Notes: generated by a model from the sequence alone, not told the origin. Positions 36,149 to 45,782 are shown, counted from the first letter of the stretch. The stretch: 63,233 nucleotides of DNA from an uncultured Campylobacter sp. (GCF_938039245.1 NZ_CALHVN010000032.1:1-63233), one strand, 5' to 3'. Program-made: numbers and translations.

Positions 36149-36238
36149 GTATAGTTAAATTTGCTATTGCAACAAACTTAAAAGGCGGCAAGGCAGGTTA
36201 AATTTGACTCCGCCGCCGCAAATGCTTTTAAATTTAGC

Positions 36239-36805
36239 CTAAAACGCATCGTCGATGGCTTGGCAGATGATATGCCCTATCATTATGTGCATCTCTTGGA
36301 TGCGCGGCGTGTCGTTTGACGGCACGACCAAATTTAGCTCGCAAAGCTCGTTCATAGCGCCTCCCGTGCGGCCGCTTAGCCCGATGGTTTTGATACCGAT
36401 TTTACGCGCGAGCTCGAGCGCTTTTAGCACGTTGCCGCTGTTTCCGCTAGTAGAGATCGCGATGAGCAGATCGCCCTCGCGGCCCAGAGCTTCTAGCTGA
36501 CGCGAGAAAACAAACTCATATCCGTAGTCGTTGCCGATCGCCGTGAGCGCGGAAGTATCGGTCGTTAGAGCTATGCCAGCTAGCGCGCCACGCTCGGTTT
36601 TATAGCGACCCGTTAGTTCGGCTGCGATGTGCTGCGCGTCTGCAGCACTTCCGCCGTTTCCGCAAAGTAAAATTTTACCGCCCGCCTTTAGCGTCGCTAC
36701 CGCCGTTTCGCAGGCTTTTTTGATGTCAGCTTCCAGCGCAAAGGTCGCCTTAATAGTGGCTAGATGTCCCTCTAGCTCGCTTTTTATCATATCTTCAGTT
36801 TTCAT
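36239..36805 (-). CDS. gmhA: Phosphoheptose isomerase
   Basis: Converts sedoheptulose 7-phosphate to D-glycero-D-manno-heptose 7-phosphate, the first step toward LOS core heptose. SIS domain with LLCGNGGSAADAQHIAAELT (about residues 44-63), AISTSGNSGNVLKAL and IQEMHIMIGHIICQ near the end. 188 residues, normal. It is the last gene of the four-gene heptose operon and starts 11 bases inside hldE. Confidence 0.95.
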   Translation of the reverse strand: MKTEDMIKSELEGHLATIKATFALEADIKKACETAVATLKAGGKILLCGNGGSAADAQHIAAELTGRYKTERGALAGIALTTDTSALTAIGNDYGYEFVFSRQLEALGREGDLLIAISTSGNSGNVLKALELARKIGIKTIGLSGRTGGAMNELCELNLVVPSNDTPRIQEMHIMIGHIICQAIDDAF

Positions 36806-38198
36806 TTTTTATCCTTTTTATCGTCGCGCTCGTGCTTTTGCCGGCTACGAACTCCACTAGCCGCACGTCTTTTACGACGCTGCTGCCGACGACTTCTTTA
36901 CCTTCGTAGTCCGCACCCTTTACGAGCACGTCGGGGCGCAGTTTTTCGATCAAATTTAGAGGCGTGAGCTCGTCAAATATCGTCACGTAATCAACCGCCC
37001 CAAGCGCCGCCAGCACGGTAGCACGGTCGGCCTGCGCGTTTACGGGGCGAGCGTCGCCTTTTAGCGCGCGCACCGAGGCATCCGAGTTTAGCCCGACGAC
37101 TAGTATATCGCCAAATTCCCGCGCCTTAGCTAGATAGCTCACGTGTCCCGCGTGCAAAATATCAAAGCAGCCGTTTGTAAAAACCAGCCGCTTTTCGCCG
37201 CGGTTTGCTAGAATCACGGCTAGATCATCCGCGCTTTTGATTTTCTCCTCGAAGCCGGCCGCGTTTTTACGGCGCACGAGCTCGTTTATCTCCTCAAAGC
37301 TTGCCGTTGCCGAGCCGACCTTAGCCACGACGACTGCGGCGGCTAAATTTGCCGTCTCGATCGCCTTTTTGATACCTTCGCCCGCACCCAGCATCACGCC
37401 AAGCGTCGCTAGCACCGTATCTCCCGCGCCCGTGACGTCAAAGATCTCTTTTGCCAGAGCAGGAAATTTAACCGCCTGTCCGTCCTCCAAAAGCGCGATG
37501 CCCTCCTCCGAGATCGTAATCAGCGAATGGGTCAAATTTAGCTCGTTTTTTAGTAAATTTAGCGCCATAAAAAGCTGCTCGTCGTTTTCTATCTTAAAGC
37601 CCACTGCCTCGCCCGCTTCTTTTTTATTTGGCGTTAGTAGCGTAGCGCCCTTATATTTCGAGTAGTCCGCGCCCTTTGGATCGATGAGCACGGGTTTGCC
37701 CGCATCCGCGCATGCCTTTATGAGTTTTTGGCACAGCGCAGGCGTCAGTACGCCCTTGCCGTAGTCCGATAGCAGCGCGACGTCGTAGCTCTCTAGCGCG
37801 CGGGCGAAATTTGCCGCCAACTCGTCCTCGCACATTACGGCTTCGACGCTTTCTTTATCTATGCGCACGACTTGCTGATGCGTAGCCATCACGCGGCTTT
37901 TTATCGAGCTCGTGCGCCCTTTTTCTCTTTTTATAAACTCAGCCCTAGCACCCTGCTCGCACAATATCCGCTCGATCTCATCGCCCGTCTCGTCGTCTCC
38001 GAGCACGCTCATAACGCCGACTTTTGCGCCTAGCGAAAGTAAATTTAGCACCACGTTGCCCGCTCCGCCTAGGCGTTTGGTTTCGTTTTTTATCTTTACC
38101 ACCTGCACGGGAGCCTCGGGCGATATACGCTCGCAGCTACCCCAGATGTAGTGATCGAGCATCAGATCGCCCACGACTAAAGCACGTACTTCACGCAT
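36795..38198 (-). CDS. hldE: Bifunctional heptose 7-phosphate kinase / heptose 1-phosphate adenylyltransferase
   Basis: The N-terminal PfkB-type kinase (1 to about 310) has RLGGAGNVVLNLLSLGAKV and the anion hole DVTGAGDTVLATLG. The C-terminal nucleotidyltransferase (about 335-467) has FTNGCFDILHAGHVSYLAKA with the HxGH motif. Makes ADP-D-glycero-beta-D-manno-heptose together with GmhB. Starts inside the 3' end of hldD by eight bases. Full length and intact. Confidence 0.96.
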   Translation of the reverse strand: MREVRALVVGDLMLDHYIWGSCERISPEAPVQVVKIKNETKRLGGAGNVVLNLLSLGAKVGVMSVLGDDETGDEIERILCEQGARAEFIKREKGRTSSIKSRVMATHQQVVRIDKESVEAVMCEDELAANFARALESYDVALLSDYGKGVLTPALCQKLIKACADAGKPVLIDPKGADYSKYKGATLLTPNKKEAGEAVGFKIENDEQLFMALNLLKNELNLTHSLITISEEGIALLEDGQAVKFPALAKEIFDVTGAGDTVLATLGVMLGAGEGIKKAIETANLAAAVVVAKVGSATASFEEINELVRRKNAAGFEEKIKSADDLAVILANRGEKRLVFTNGCFDILHAGHVSYLAKAREFGDILVVGLNSDASVRALKGDARPVNAQADRATVLAALGAVDYVTIFDELTPLNLIEKLRPDVLVKGADYEGKEVVGSSVVKDVRLVEFVAGKSTSATIKRIKNEN

Positions 38199-39177
38199 TT
38201 ATCTCTTCCTCGTATGTCCTTTTTATCTCGGCTGTATAGTCTTTTATGCCCTCTTCTAGGCTAAATTTAGGCTCGTAACCCAGAGCCTTTTTGGTCGGCT
38301 CGATATCGGCTTGCGTATGGAACTGATAGGAGCGCGCATACGGGTTTGGGATGTATTCGCAAGGCAAATTTGACCCAAACTCGCGCTGCAGTATATCCAC
38401 GATCTCCTGGAAGCTTCTTGCCGTGCCCGTCGCCGCGTTATATACGCCGCTAGCAGCGTTTAGAGCGAGCAAATTTGCCCGCACGATGTCTTTTATATAG
38501 ACGAAGTCGCGCTTGATTTTATCGCTACCCTCAAAGAGGCGCGGATTTTTCCCGCTCAAAATTTGCAGACCAAACTGCAGCACCATCGAGGCGGTTTTGT
38601 TTTTATAAAACTCCCTAGCGCCGTAGACGTTAAAGTATCTCAGCCCCACGACCGCTACGCCCTTTTTAGCGTATTTTCGCCCTAGATCGTCCATTTTTAG
38701 TTTTGAAAAGCCGTAAACGTTATTTGGCGCTTCGCATTCGCCGACTCTTTGCGGGCTTTTTGCGTTACCGTACGTGGCACCCGAGCTAGCGTATATCATC
38801 CTAGCGCCCGTTTTTTCGCAAATATCTAGCAGGTCTTTAAAGCTATTGAGATTAGTCCTTACGAGCTCGCCTTGCTCGGTCACCGTGGTATCCGAGATCG
38901 CGGCCTCGTGAAAGATCGCATCGGGGGCGAATTTCTCGATCATAGCTAGCGTTTTTGCGCAGTTTATGTCACCCTCGTAAATTTCGCCCGAAAATCCGAG
39001 CAAATTTTTAAAATGCCCGAAGCTTTTGAGGTTTCCGTTGCTAAATTTCTCGTCGCTTCTAAATTTATCCACGGTGAGCACTTCTACGTCTTTTAAATTT
39101 TCGTCAAAATAATGCGCCAAATTTGAGCCGATGAAGCCCGCAGCGCCCGTTATTACGACCTTTTTTATATCTTTCAT
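38191..39177 (-). CDS. hldD: ADP-glyceromanno-heptose 6-epimerase
   Basis: NADP-dependent extended short-chain dehydrogenase. The nucleotide-binding segment ITGAAGFIGSNLAHYF is at about residues 9-24, and the catalytic Tyr/Lys lie in NNVYGFSKLKMDDLGR. GLRYFNVYGAREFYKNKTAS follows. Produces ADP-L-glycero-D-manno-heptose for the LOS core. 328 residues, normal. Overlaps gmhB upstream by four bases. Confidence 0.96.
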   Translation of the reverse strand: MKDIKKVVITGAAGFIGSNLAHYFDENLKDVEVLTVDKFRSDEKFSNGNLKSFGHFKNLLGFSGEIYEGDINCAKTLAMIEKFAPDAIFHEAAISDTTVTEQGELVRTNLNSFKDLLDICEKTGARMIYASSGATYGNAKSPQRVGECEAPNNVYGFSKLKMDDLGRKYAKKGVAVVGLRYFNVYGAREFYKNKTASMVLQFGLQILSGKNPRLFEGSDKIKRDFVYIKDIVRANLLALNAASGVYNAATGTARSFQEIVDILQREFGSNLPCEYIPNPYARSYQFHTQADIEPTKKALGYEPKFSLEEGIKDYTAEIKRTYEEEINA

Positions 39178-39698
39178 ATTTTTCCTTCTTTTTTTAAAAA
39201 CTCTAGCGCCTCAGCCACGCTTTTTAGCCGGTCGTCCAGCTTTAAATTTATCCCGACGCCGGCACTCTGCCCCGCCTGCACGTCGCTATCCTTGTCGCCT
39301 ATCATGATTGAGCGCGCAAGGTCGATGTTTAGCTCGCTTGCGGCCTTTAGTAGCATGCCCGGCTCCGGTTTACGGCAAAGGCAAAGAGCCTCCGGCGCGT
39401 GCGGACAAAAGTAAATTTTCTCTATCTTTACGCCCTCTTTTTCAAACTCGCCCAGCATAAATTTGCAAAGCTCGTCAAACTGCTCTAGCGTGTAGTAGCC
39501 TCGCCCAATGCCCGATTGATTCGTCACCACGACTAGCGCGTAGCCAGCCTTGGCAAACTCTCTCAAAGCGGCAAAAATGCCATCTTTAAAAACGAAATCC
39601 TCGCGTCTATAAACATAGCCCGCATCCTCGTTTATCACGCCGTCGCGATCAAGAAATAGCGCCTTTTGCGGCTGCGTTTTAAGCTTTGTTTTATCCAT
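39174..39698 (-). CDS. gmhB: D-glycero-D-manno-heptose 1,7-bisphosphate 7-phosphatase
   Basis: HAD-family phosphatase. FLDRDGVINEDAGYVYRRED holds the nucleophile Asp and acid Asp. A zinc-binding Cys/His loop is visible in CPHAPEALCLCRKPEPG, and MIGDKDSDVQAGQSAG is the last HAD motif. 174 residues. First gene of the gmhB-hldD-hldE-gmhA operon; the whole route from sedoheptulose 7-phosphate to ADP-heptose is encoded here. It is divergent from the cytochrome gene. Confidence 0.95.
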   Translation of the reverse strand: MDKTKLKTQPQKALFLDRDGVINEDAGYVYRREDFVFKDGIFAALREFAKAGYALVVVTNQSGIGRGYYTLEQFDELCKFMLGEFEKEGVKIEKIYFCPHAPEALCLCRKPEPGMLLKAASELNIDLARSIMIGDKDSDVQAGQSAGVGINLKLDDRLKSVAEALEFLKKEGKI

Positions 39699-39801
39699 GG
39701 CGAAAATTATACAAAAAAAATCTAAATTTAACCGAAAATCGCCGCCCGCGCCGCGATAGAAACTAATGTAAAAAAATAATGTAAAATTTAGCTTTTAAGA
39801 C

Positions 39802-39807
39802 TATAAT
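39802..39807 (+). promoter_or_regulatory. -10 box of first cytochrome c gene
   Basis: TATAAT within CTTTTAAGACTATAAT, 31 bases before the ATG. The same string, with one extra T, precedes the second cytochrome gene. Confidence 0.65.
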
Positions 39808-39838
39808 ACGCCTACAATTTTATCAAAAAGGATTGAAA

Positions 39839-40144
39839 ATGAAAAAGTTTATCATTGTTTCAGGAGCTGCCACATTGCTAGCAGGTAGCCTATTTGCCGC
39901 CGACGGCGCAACACTTTACAACAAATGCAAAGCCTGTCACGGAGCCAAAGCCGAAAAAATGTATCTAAACAAAGTTCCTGCGCTTTCGTCTCTTTCTAAA
40001 GAAGAGATCGCTGAGGCTTTAAAAGGTTACAAAGAGGGCAGCCTAGATAAATTTAAGTCTTCTGCGATGATGAAACCTCTAGCGAAAGGTCTTAACGACG
40101 AGGATATCGCCGCTCTTTCAGAGTACATCCCTACTCTAAAATAA
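39839..40144 (+). CDS. Class I cytochrome c (c553 type)
   Basis: 101-residue periplasmic monohaem cytochrome. A signal peptide of about 20 residues ends SLFA. The haem motif is CKACH, and the distal Met is in the C-terminal KSSAMMKPLAKGLNDEDI segment. Electron shuttle to cbb3 oxidase or cytochrome c peroxidase in Campylobacter (family knowledge). ATG 39839 is chosen for its AAAAAGGA; a TTG two codons upstream overlaps that site. Paralogue of the next gene. Confidence 0.92.
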   Translation: MKKFIIVSGAATLLAGSLFAADGATLYNKCKACHGAKAEKMYLNKVPALSSLSKEEIAEALKGYKEGSLDKFKSSAMMKPLAKGLNDEDIAALSEYIPTLK

Positions 40145-40150
40145 CCCTTT

Positions 40151-40175
40151 TCGGCGGAGTTTCCCGCCGATTTTT
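40151..40175 (+). terminator. Rho-independent terminator after first cytochrome gene
   Basis: TCGGCGG (40151-40157), loop AGTTTC, CCGCCGA (40164-40170), then TTTTT. Compact stem with T-run, a textbook intrinsic terminator separating the two cytochrome genes. Confidence 0.85.
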
Positions 40176-40235
40176 CTCTCTTTGACGCTTCATTTTTGCA
40201 ACTTTTTTATAATTTTAATTTTAACTTTTTAAGAC

Positions 40236-40241
40236 TATAAT
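40236..40241 (+). promoter_or_regulatory. -10 box of second cytochrome c gene
   Basis: TATAAT within CTTTTTAAGACTATAAT, 33 bases before the ATG. Nearly identical to the promoter of the first cytochrome, so the duplication included the promoter. Confidence 0.65.
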
Positions 40242-40273
40242 CTCGTCTAAATTTCTATCAAAAAGGACGAAAA

Positions 40274-40576
40274 ATGAAAATCTATCGCATCGCTACCGCC
40301 GTTTTGGCGCTAAATTTATCTCTATTTGCGGCTAGCGGCGAAGCCATTTACAAAAAATGCTCGGCCTGTCACGGCGAAAAAGCGGAGGTAAAATACGCAA
40401 ACAAAGTACCTGCGCTAACTAGTATCGGCAAAGAAGATCGCATAAAAGCGCTACAAGGCTACAAAGACGGCTCAAACAACGTCTTTGGCATGGGCAAAGT
40501 CATGCAGCTGCACGCCAAAAACCTAAGCGACGAGGATATGGCGACTGTTAGCGAGTATATAGAAAGCCTAAAATAA
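40274..40576 (+). CDS. Class I cytochrome c (c553 type), paralogue
   Basis: 100 residues with signal peptide ending LFA, haem motif CSACH and a late Met in GMGKVMQLHAKNLSDED. About half the residues match the preceding cytochrome, including KVPAL and the SEYI near the C-terminus. Own promoter and AAAAAGGA ribosome binding site, and an intrinsic terminator before it, so it is expressed separately. Tandem duplication followed by divergence. Confidence 0.9.
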   Translation: MKIYRIATAVLALNLSLFAASGEAIYKKCSACHGEKAEVKYANKVPALTSIGKEDRIKALQGYKDGSNNVFGMGKVMQLHAKNLSDEDMATVSEYIESLK

Positions 40577-40983
40577 TCTTGCTGTTTGAGCTCGCAAATT
40601 CACCGCAAGCAGATAAAACAAGTAGCGGCAAGCATTTGCGATAATCGCGAGAGATTGTTTCGGCGCAGGTTTTATTTACTCGCTTAAATCAGGCTTTAAA
40701 TTTGATTTTATACTTGCATCGAGGCGCGAAAATCGACGGATAAATTTAATACCGCAATTTCGGGCTTAAGGTTAAATTTAGGGCGCGCCTTTAAAGAAAT
40801 TTAAGATACACGCCGTAGCGCTGGTTTACAAAATCGCACGCCCGTAAACGGCGACATAAAAACGCCCGTATTAATGCAAAACCGAGCTAAATTCGAGCTT
40901 TTTAGCGGTCGGCTCGGCAAAAGCGGATTTCGCAGCCAAATTCCCCGTCGCGAAATTTTAACTCGCGGTCGCAAAAGACGAGG
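40577..40983. other. Intergenic region, about 400 bases
   Basis: Convergent boundary between the cytochrome and flavoprotein genes. No gene or clear terminator seen. Confidence 0.6.
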
Positions 40984-41532
40984 CTAAATTTGATATTCGC
41001 CTGGGCTTAGCTCTCCTCGTAAAAGTTTACCGAAGCGCGCGGCTGCGGCATCTACGGCATCGTCGCCAAACTCGCCGGGCTCAAATCCACTGCTGATAAA
41101 CGGCACGGCAAAGTCCATCCCGCAATAGTTTGCCGCGATCTTAAGCGGCGTTAAAATTTCATCCAAGCTAAAGCCGATTGCGCCTTGTTTAGAGTATTCG
41201 CCAAGCGGGGTGCTGACGCTTAGCGCAAGCTGCAAGACCTTGCCTTTAAGCGCGCCGGAACCCACCAACTCGTGCGAAAAGACGATATCGATATAGGCTT
41301 TTAGCATAGGCGGCACGTTTAGCCAGTACATCGGGTACAAAAATACGATGCGCTCTGCACTCGCTAGCGCGTCTTGCTCTGAGCTGGCGTCTATGCGTGC
41401 GATATCTAGGCCATAAAGCCCCTCCAAATGCCGCACCTTAGCGTCCACGGCGGACTTTGCTACCTGCGACAAGGCTTTGTTTACGCGAGATGCGGCGAGA
41501 TTTGGGTGCGATAAAATCACAAGCGTTTTCAT
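40984..41532 (-). CDS. NAD(P)H oxidoreductase, KefF/MdaB-like flavoprotein
   Basis: 182-residue flavodoxin-fold protein. The N-terminus KTLVILSHPNLAASRVNKAL is the flavin phosphate loop of the NQO1/KefF family; FLYPMYWLNVPPMLKAYIDI and GKVLQLALSVSTPLGEY are further family segments. Likely a two-electron quinone reductase protecting against oxidative stress. It could also be a KefF-type potassium channel regulator, but no kefC is adjacent. AAGGAAA precedes the ATG. Confidence 0.87.
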   Translation of the reverse strand: MKTLVILSHPNLAASRVNKALSQVAKSAVDAKVRHLEGLYGLDIARIDASSEQDALASAERIVFLYPMYWLNVPPMLKAYIDIVFSHELVGSGALKGKVLQLALSVSTPLGEYSKQGAIGFSLDEILTPLKIAANYCGMDFAVPFISSGFEPGEFGDDAVDAAAARFGKLLRGELSPGEYQI

Positions 41533-42401
41533 GTTGTTTCCTTTGTTAAAATTTGCGGAATCATATCGCTAAAAAGCTAAAAATAGATTAAGGAGGCTTG
41601 CCAGAGCGAAGCTTTTACAAGCAAGAAAGCAAAATTTACAGGATTAAAACACGCCCGCTCGGCGATTGCAGCGATTAAATTTAAACGGCTCCAAGCCGCC
41701 TAAACTCCAAGCGACGCGATGTTCCCGGTGAGCGTGCCAATCGGCCGCAAAAATATCGTTAGAGCGAGTAGATTTACGAAGGGATTTTTACAAAAGGATA
41801 AAATTTTCGCCGCCCCGCTCATTTGCGGGCAAAGGCTTTAGGCGCGAATTCGCCCCGTCCGCGCACTAGCCGTCGATAATCGCAAGCACGAATAAGAGCG
41901 TATCGCAGGCAATACCTCAAAATATATACGGCGAAATTTCGCTAAAAAGCATATTAAAATCAAAAGTCCACCGAAGCGACCCGCAAAAAAGTTGGTGGCA
42001 CCGAGATTTACGGCATTACGACTATATCTAAAACCGATATGTAAAGCTGCGCCGACTTAAATTTAACGACCGCTGCGTAAAATCCGAAATTTTAAGCGCG
42101 ACGGGAAATTTAACCCGCCGCCTACGAATTTTAATAACCGCGGCGAATGTAAAATGCCCGAAATTACCAGCGCTACGCAGCGACGCTCCCACGTAGCTCG
42201 TCAAATTTCACGCCGAGTCTTACCCAGGATTGAAAATTACCGCTTAAATTTGCCGTAAAAATACGCCCCATCAAATTTAAAACGCAAATTGATCCCTAAA
42301 TCCAGCCCACGCTCAAAATCAAATTTCGCGGCGAATTTTACGACCCAAAATAACCAAATTTTAGCGGCAAAGTCTCGAAAAATTTGCCATAAATTTAAAC
42401 C
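41533..42401. other. Intergenic region, about 870 bases, possible gene remnant
   Basis: No intact gene. A short minus-strand hydrophobic reading frame is given separately at 41700-41822. The rest is AAATTT-rich with no structure recognised. Confidence 0.5.
41700..41822 (-). other. Short hydrophobic reading frame, possible transporter remnant
   Basis: A 40-codon frame from ATG 41822 whose residues about 12-40 read like the end of a membrane transporter (NPFVNLLALTIFLRPIGTLT). No ribosome binding site, and a stop lies six codons upstream of the ATG. It may be the tail of a lost permease gene, a real microprotein or chance. Confidence 0.2.
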
Positions 42402-42614
42402 TCAATCCGGCGGCTTATAGCCCTTTTCTTTGCGGCGAAGCTCCAGCTCATAGGCATCATTTAGCGCGTCTTCGTCGTCAAATTTCGTCCCGTCCAAAAA
42501 CTTTCGCTCATCGTCAAACTGCCTGGTTTTAAGCCCCCACAGCAGCGCCGCCAGCCCGCACGCGCCAAGCAGCGTCGAGACGCCGATCATCATCGCCACG
42601 ACCGCCCCGCTCAT
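42402..42614 (-). CDS. ccoS: cbb3-type cytochrome oxidase assembly protein CcoS
   Basis: 70-residue membrane protein: one N-terminal helix (about 5-28), then the conserved RQFDDERKFLDGTKFDDEDA, with the CcoS pattern of a short acidic tail. Needed for cofactor insertion in cbb3 oxidase in other bacteria. Overlaps the stop of the copper ATPase gene by four bases, the usual ccoI-ccoS order. Confidence 0.9.
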   Translation of the reverse strand: MSGAVVAMMIGVSTLLGACGLAALLWGLKTRQFDDERKFLDGTKFDDEDALNDAYELELRRKEKGYKPPD

Positions 42615-45013
42615 CGCTCGCTCCTAGCCCGCATCGCGTTTAGAACGACCGCGACCGAGCTTAGCGACATCGAGAGCGCAGCCACTGCAGGCGCTACGTA
42701 GCCGGCCATCGCTAACGGTATCGTCACGGCGTTATAAACAAGCGAAAAGGCCAAATTTTGCCGCACGATGCGGTAGATTTTGCGCGCGAGCGCCACCGCA
42801 GCCGCGAGCGAGGCGGGGTCGTCTCTCATCAGTACGACGTCGCTTTTTGCGATACTCACGGCCGCTCCGCTACCCATACACACGGCCACGCTTGATAGCG
42901 CGAGTGCGGCGGCATCGTTGATCCCGTCGCCTACCATCAGCACGTTTCGCCCCTGCTGCGCCAGTCTCTCTACGTAGGCAGCCTTGTCCGTGGGCAGAGC
43001 GTTTGCGACCGTTTCGCCCACGCCTAGCTCCTCTGCCGCGCGCTTTGCGGCGTATTCGTTATCGCCCGTTAGCATCGCCACGCGCATGCCCGCGTTTTTT
43101 AGAGCGTCCACGCACTCCTTGGCGCCCTCTTTTAGGCTCTCTTCTAGCTCAAATACCGCCGCGATCTGCCCGCCCGCGGCGAAAAAATAGCAAGTCCCGC
43201 ACACCGCTTCGCCGTCATAAAGCCCTAGCTCGCGCATAAATTTTTCGCTCCCGCCTGCTAAATTTATACCGTCAAATTTAGCCCTTACTCCACGCGCTGC
43301 GATGTTTTCAAAGCCGCTTAACTCTAAAAGTTTTAAATCTCTAAAATTTGCGCGCAGATACTCGCCAACGGCGCGGCTAACGGGATGATCCGAGCCGCTA
43401 ACTAGCGAAAAAAGCGCACTTGCGTCAAATTTGCCCGCGTGCGTAAATTTACTCACCTTAAGCCGCCCGGACGTGAGCGTGCCGGTCTTGTCAAACACGG
43501 TCGTATCGCACTTGGCTAAACTTTCGATGATGCGCGCCTCTTTAAAAAGTATCCCGCGCCTAAAGCCCGCTCCAAGCGCAACGAGCGTGCTAACGGGCGT
43601 GGCAAGCCCCAGCGCGCAGGGGCACGAGATCACCACGACCGAGATCGCGACGATGAGCGCGGCAGAGAGCTCGCCCGTACGCCAGAACCAAAACGCAAAC
43701 GTCGCTAGAGCTAGCGCCGTGATAGCAGCCGAAAACCTCGCCGCGATAGCGTCTGCGAGCGCTTGGATTTTAGGCTTTTTGGCTGCGGCGGTTTCTAGTA
43801 GATTTATGATACGGGCTAGCACCGACTCGCTAAAGACGGCGCCGACCTTATAAACCAGCGTGCCGTCCACGCACACGGAGCCGCTTTTTATCTCGTTTTC
43901 ACCATCTTTTGCGCTAAGATACACTGGCGCGCTCTCGCCGCTAAGGCTCGAGAGATCAAAGCTCGCCGCGCCGCTGATGGCGACGCCGTCAAGTAGCACG
44001 CGCTCGCCGACTCGCACGACTACGAGTTCGCCCACGCGCACCTCCTGCGCGCTTTTTATGGTTATTTCGTCGCCGTTTTTGACGCTAACGGAGTTTAAAT
44101 TTAACGAGTTTAGATTATCAAGCGTGTCGGCAGCCTTTTTCTTGCTCAAGATTTCTAGATATTTGCCGATAAATACGAAGGTGATTATCATCGCAACCGA
44201 GTCGAAATACGTCTCGCCGCGCCTAGAAAACATCGCGTATATCGAGAAAATATAAGCCGCGAGCGTACCCGTGACGATGAGGCTATCCATGTTTTGCGTT
44301 TTGTTTTTTAGCGCCGCCCAAGCACCCCTAAAAAACCCGCTTCCCGTATAAAAAAGCACCGGCGTAGAAAGGATAAATTCGGCGAAATTTATGATAGAGC
44401 GCACATCGGCGCGCATGCCCGTGAAGTAGCCGCCGTACTGCGCGACGGCCAGCCACATGATGTTCATCGTGCAAAATATCCCCACAAGCAGCCGCGCGTA
44501 AAATTCGCGCCTCTGCCCCGCAAGTCTGTGCTCCTGAGCCTGCGCGTCGTATGGGTAGGGCTCGTAGCCGATAGAGCGGATGAGGGCGAAAATTTGGGCC
44601 AAATTTACCTCGTTTTCGTCCCAGACGATGAGGGCTTTATTGTTAACCGAGTTTATATTTACCTCTAAAATTCCCTTTTGCGCAAATAAAACCTTCTCGT
44701 TTAGCCAGACGCAAGCCGAGCAGTGAATGCCCTCTATGATGAGCGAGATTTTATTAAATCCGTTCTCGTTTTTGACGTAGTTTTGATAAATAGCCGCGAG
44801 GTCTTCCTGCGACTTTTGCGCCGCGTTTTTTGCGTTTAGGGCTGGATTTAGCGTAGTTTTACCGAGCCTTTCGTAAAACTCATTAAGTCCGCTTGCGTTA
44901 AGTATCTCGTAAACTCCCGCGCACCCCTCGCAGCAAAACAGCTCCCCGCCGCGCTCTATCAGCGCCTCGCGCTCAAATTCGCCCCTGCAATGCGCGCACT
45001 TAAATTTGCCCAT
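42611..45013 (-). CDS. ccoI: Copper-translocating P-type ATPase CcoI (FixI-like)
   Basis: 800 residues. The N-terminus has a Cys-rich metal-binding segment (CAHC, CCEGC) of the type specific to CcoI/FixI, then a heavy-metal domain with GIHCSACVW. Membrane CPC motif in VISCPCALGLATP, phosphorylation site DKTGTLTSG, and hinge MVGDGINDAAALA. Delivers copper for the haem-copper centre of cbb3 oxidase rather than for efflux; the fused Cys-rich N-terminus and the following ccoS support this. Intact. Confidence 0.93.
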   Translation of the reverse strand: MGKFKCAHCRGEFEREALIERGGELFCCEGCAGVYEILNASGLNEFYERLGKTTLNPALNAKNAAQKSQEDLAAIYQNYVKNENGFNKISLIIEGIHCSACVWLNEKVLFAQKGILEVNINSVNNKALIVWDENEVNLAQIFALIRSIGYEPYPYDAQAQEHRLAGQRREFYARLLVGIFCTMNIMWLAVAQYGGYFTGMRADVRSIINFAEFILSTPVLFYTGSGFFRGAWAALKNKTQNMDSLIVTGTLAAYIFSIYAMFSRRGETYFDSVAMIITFVFIGKYLEILSKKKAADTLDNLNSLNLNSVSVKNGDEITIKSAQEVRVGELVVVRVGERVLLDGVAISGAASFDLSSLSGESAPVYLSAKDGENEIKSGSVCVDGTLVYKVGAVFSESVLARIINLLETAAAKKPKIQALADAIAARFSAAITALALATFAFWFWRTGELSAALIVAISVVVISCPCALGLATPVSTLVALGAGFRRGILFKEARIIESLAKCDTTVFDKTGTLTSGRLKVSKFTHAGKFDASALFSLVSGSDHPVSRAVGEYLRANFRDLKLLELSGFENIAARGVRAKFDGINLAGGSEKFMRELGLYDGEAVCGTCYFFAAGGQIAAVFELEESLKEGAKECVDALKNAGMRVAMLTGDNEYAAKRAAEELGVGETVANALPTDKAAYVERLAQQGRNVLMVGDGINDAAALALSSVAVCMGSGAAVSIAKSDVVLMRDDPASLAAAVALARKIYRIVRQNLAFSLVYNAVTIPLAMAGYVAPAVAALSMSLSSVAVVLNAMRARSER

Positions 45014-45320
45014 AAATTACTTTTTTCTTTAGTTTTAAGATTTTAGATTATACGTAAAATTTCTAAAGCCTCGCTTGATTTTGCAAGCTTTGGCGCGGAT
45101 TTTGCTTGCGTCTGAATTTGACGGCAAATTTGAGAAGTTTTGCTCACGCATAGACGTAACCGTAAATTTGATCAGATTTAGCCAAAACTCGCATTTTGAA
45201 AACGCTAGTAAATTTGCAACCGAGCTTTTTAACACTCACAAATTTTGGCCTCGAATTATACCCATAACCGCTCTTTGGAAACTTGTAGTAATATAAATGA
45301 CATCTTGAGCGCTAAATTTA
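45014..45320. other. Intergenic region, about 300 bases
   Basis: Upstream of ccoI. No gene seen; promoter boxes not clear. Confidence 0.55.
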
Positions 45321-45782
45321 CTACTTTTGCTCTCTTTTTAGCAAGCGAGCTATTGTGACTATAAAAAGTATTTGAGCTAAAAATATGCCAACCCCTTGAG
45401 CAGTAACAAAATCCCCTCGCCGTGCCCCGACCGCAAACGGGAGTATCGCACCCAAAATAAGCGCCAAAATAATCGTCGCAGTAGCAGGCAAAAACAAATC
45501 TATGAAAAATTTTGCAATTTCGTCAAAATAACTTAGCCGCTTATAAAGCACTGCGCACACGCCGCTAAAAAATATCCAAAAACCAACCAAATAAGCGATA
45601 TTTAGCTCAAGCCAATCAAGCGGATCGCCTAAATCGCCGAGAGGATCGGCATCTCCTGCCGGATTATACTCTGTAAAAAGCACAAGCTCTACCGCGCTAG
45701 TCGTAAGCCCGTAGATACTCATAAAGCAAAAACTCATCGAAAACGCACAAGTCAAAATTTTTAAAAACGCCATTTTTCTCAC
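45321..45782 (-). CDS. Hypothetical membrane protein, four helices
   Basis: 153 residues, with hydrophobic segments at about 8-30, 62-80, 98-120 and 125-146, and an acidic loop (TEYNPAGDADPLGDLGDPLD) after the first. No family recognised. The start is either GTG 45782 or ATG 45773; ribosome binding is weak for both. Stands alone between ccoI and the CDF transporter. Confidence 0.6.
   Translation of the reverse strand: MRKMAFLKILTCAFSMSFCFMSIYGLTTSAVELVLFTEYNPAGDADPLGDLGDPLDWLELNIAYLVGFWIFFSGVCAVLYKRLSYFDEIAKFFIDLFLPATATIILALILGAILPFAVGARRGDFVTAQGVGIFLAQILFIVTIARLLKREQK

Noticed and set aside
41700..41822. Confident call of a microprotein
   Set aside because: The hydrophobic frame is suggestive but has no ribosome binding site; kept only as a low-confidence feature.
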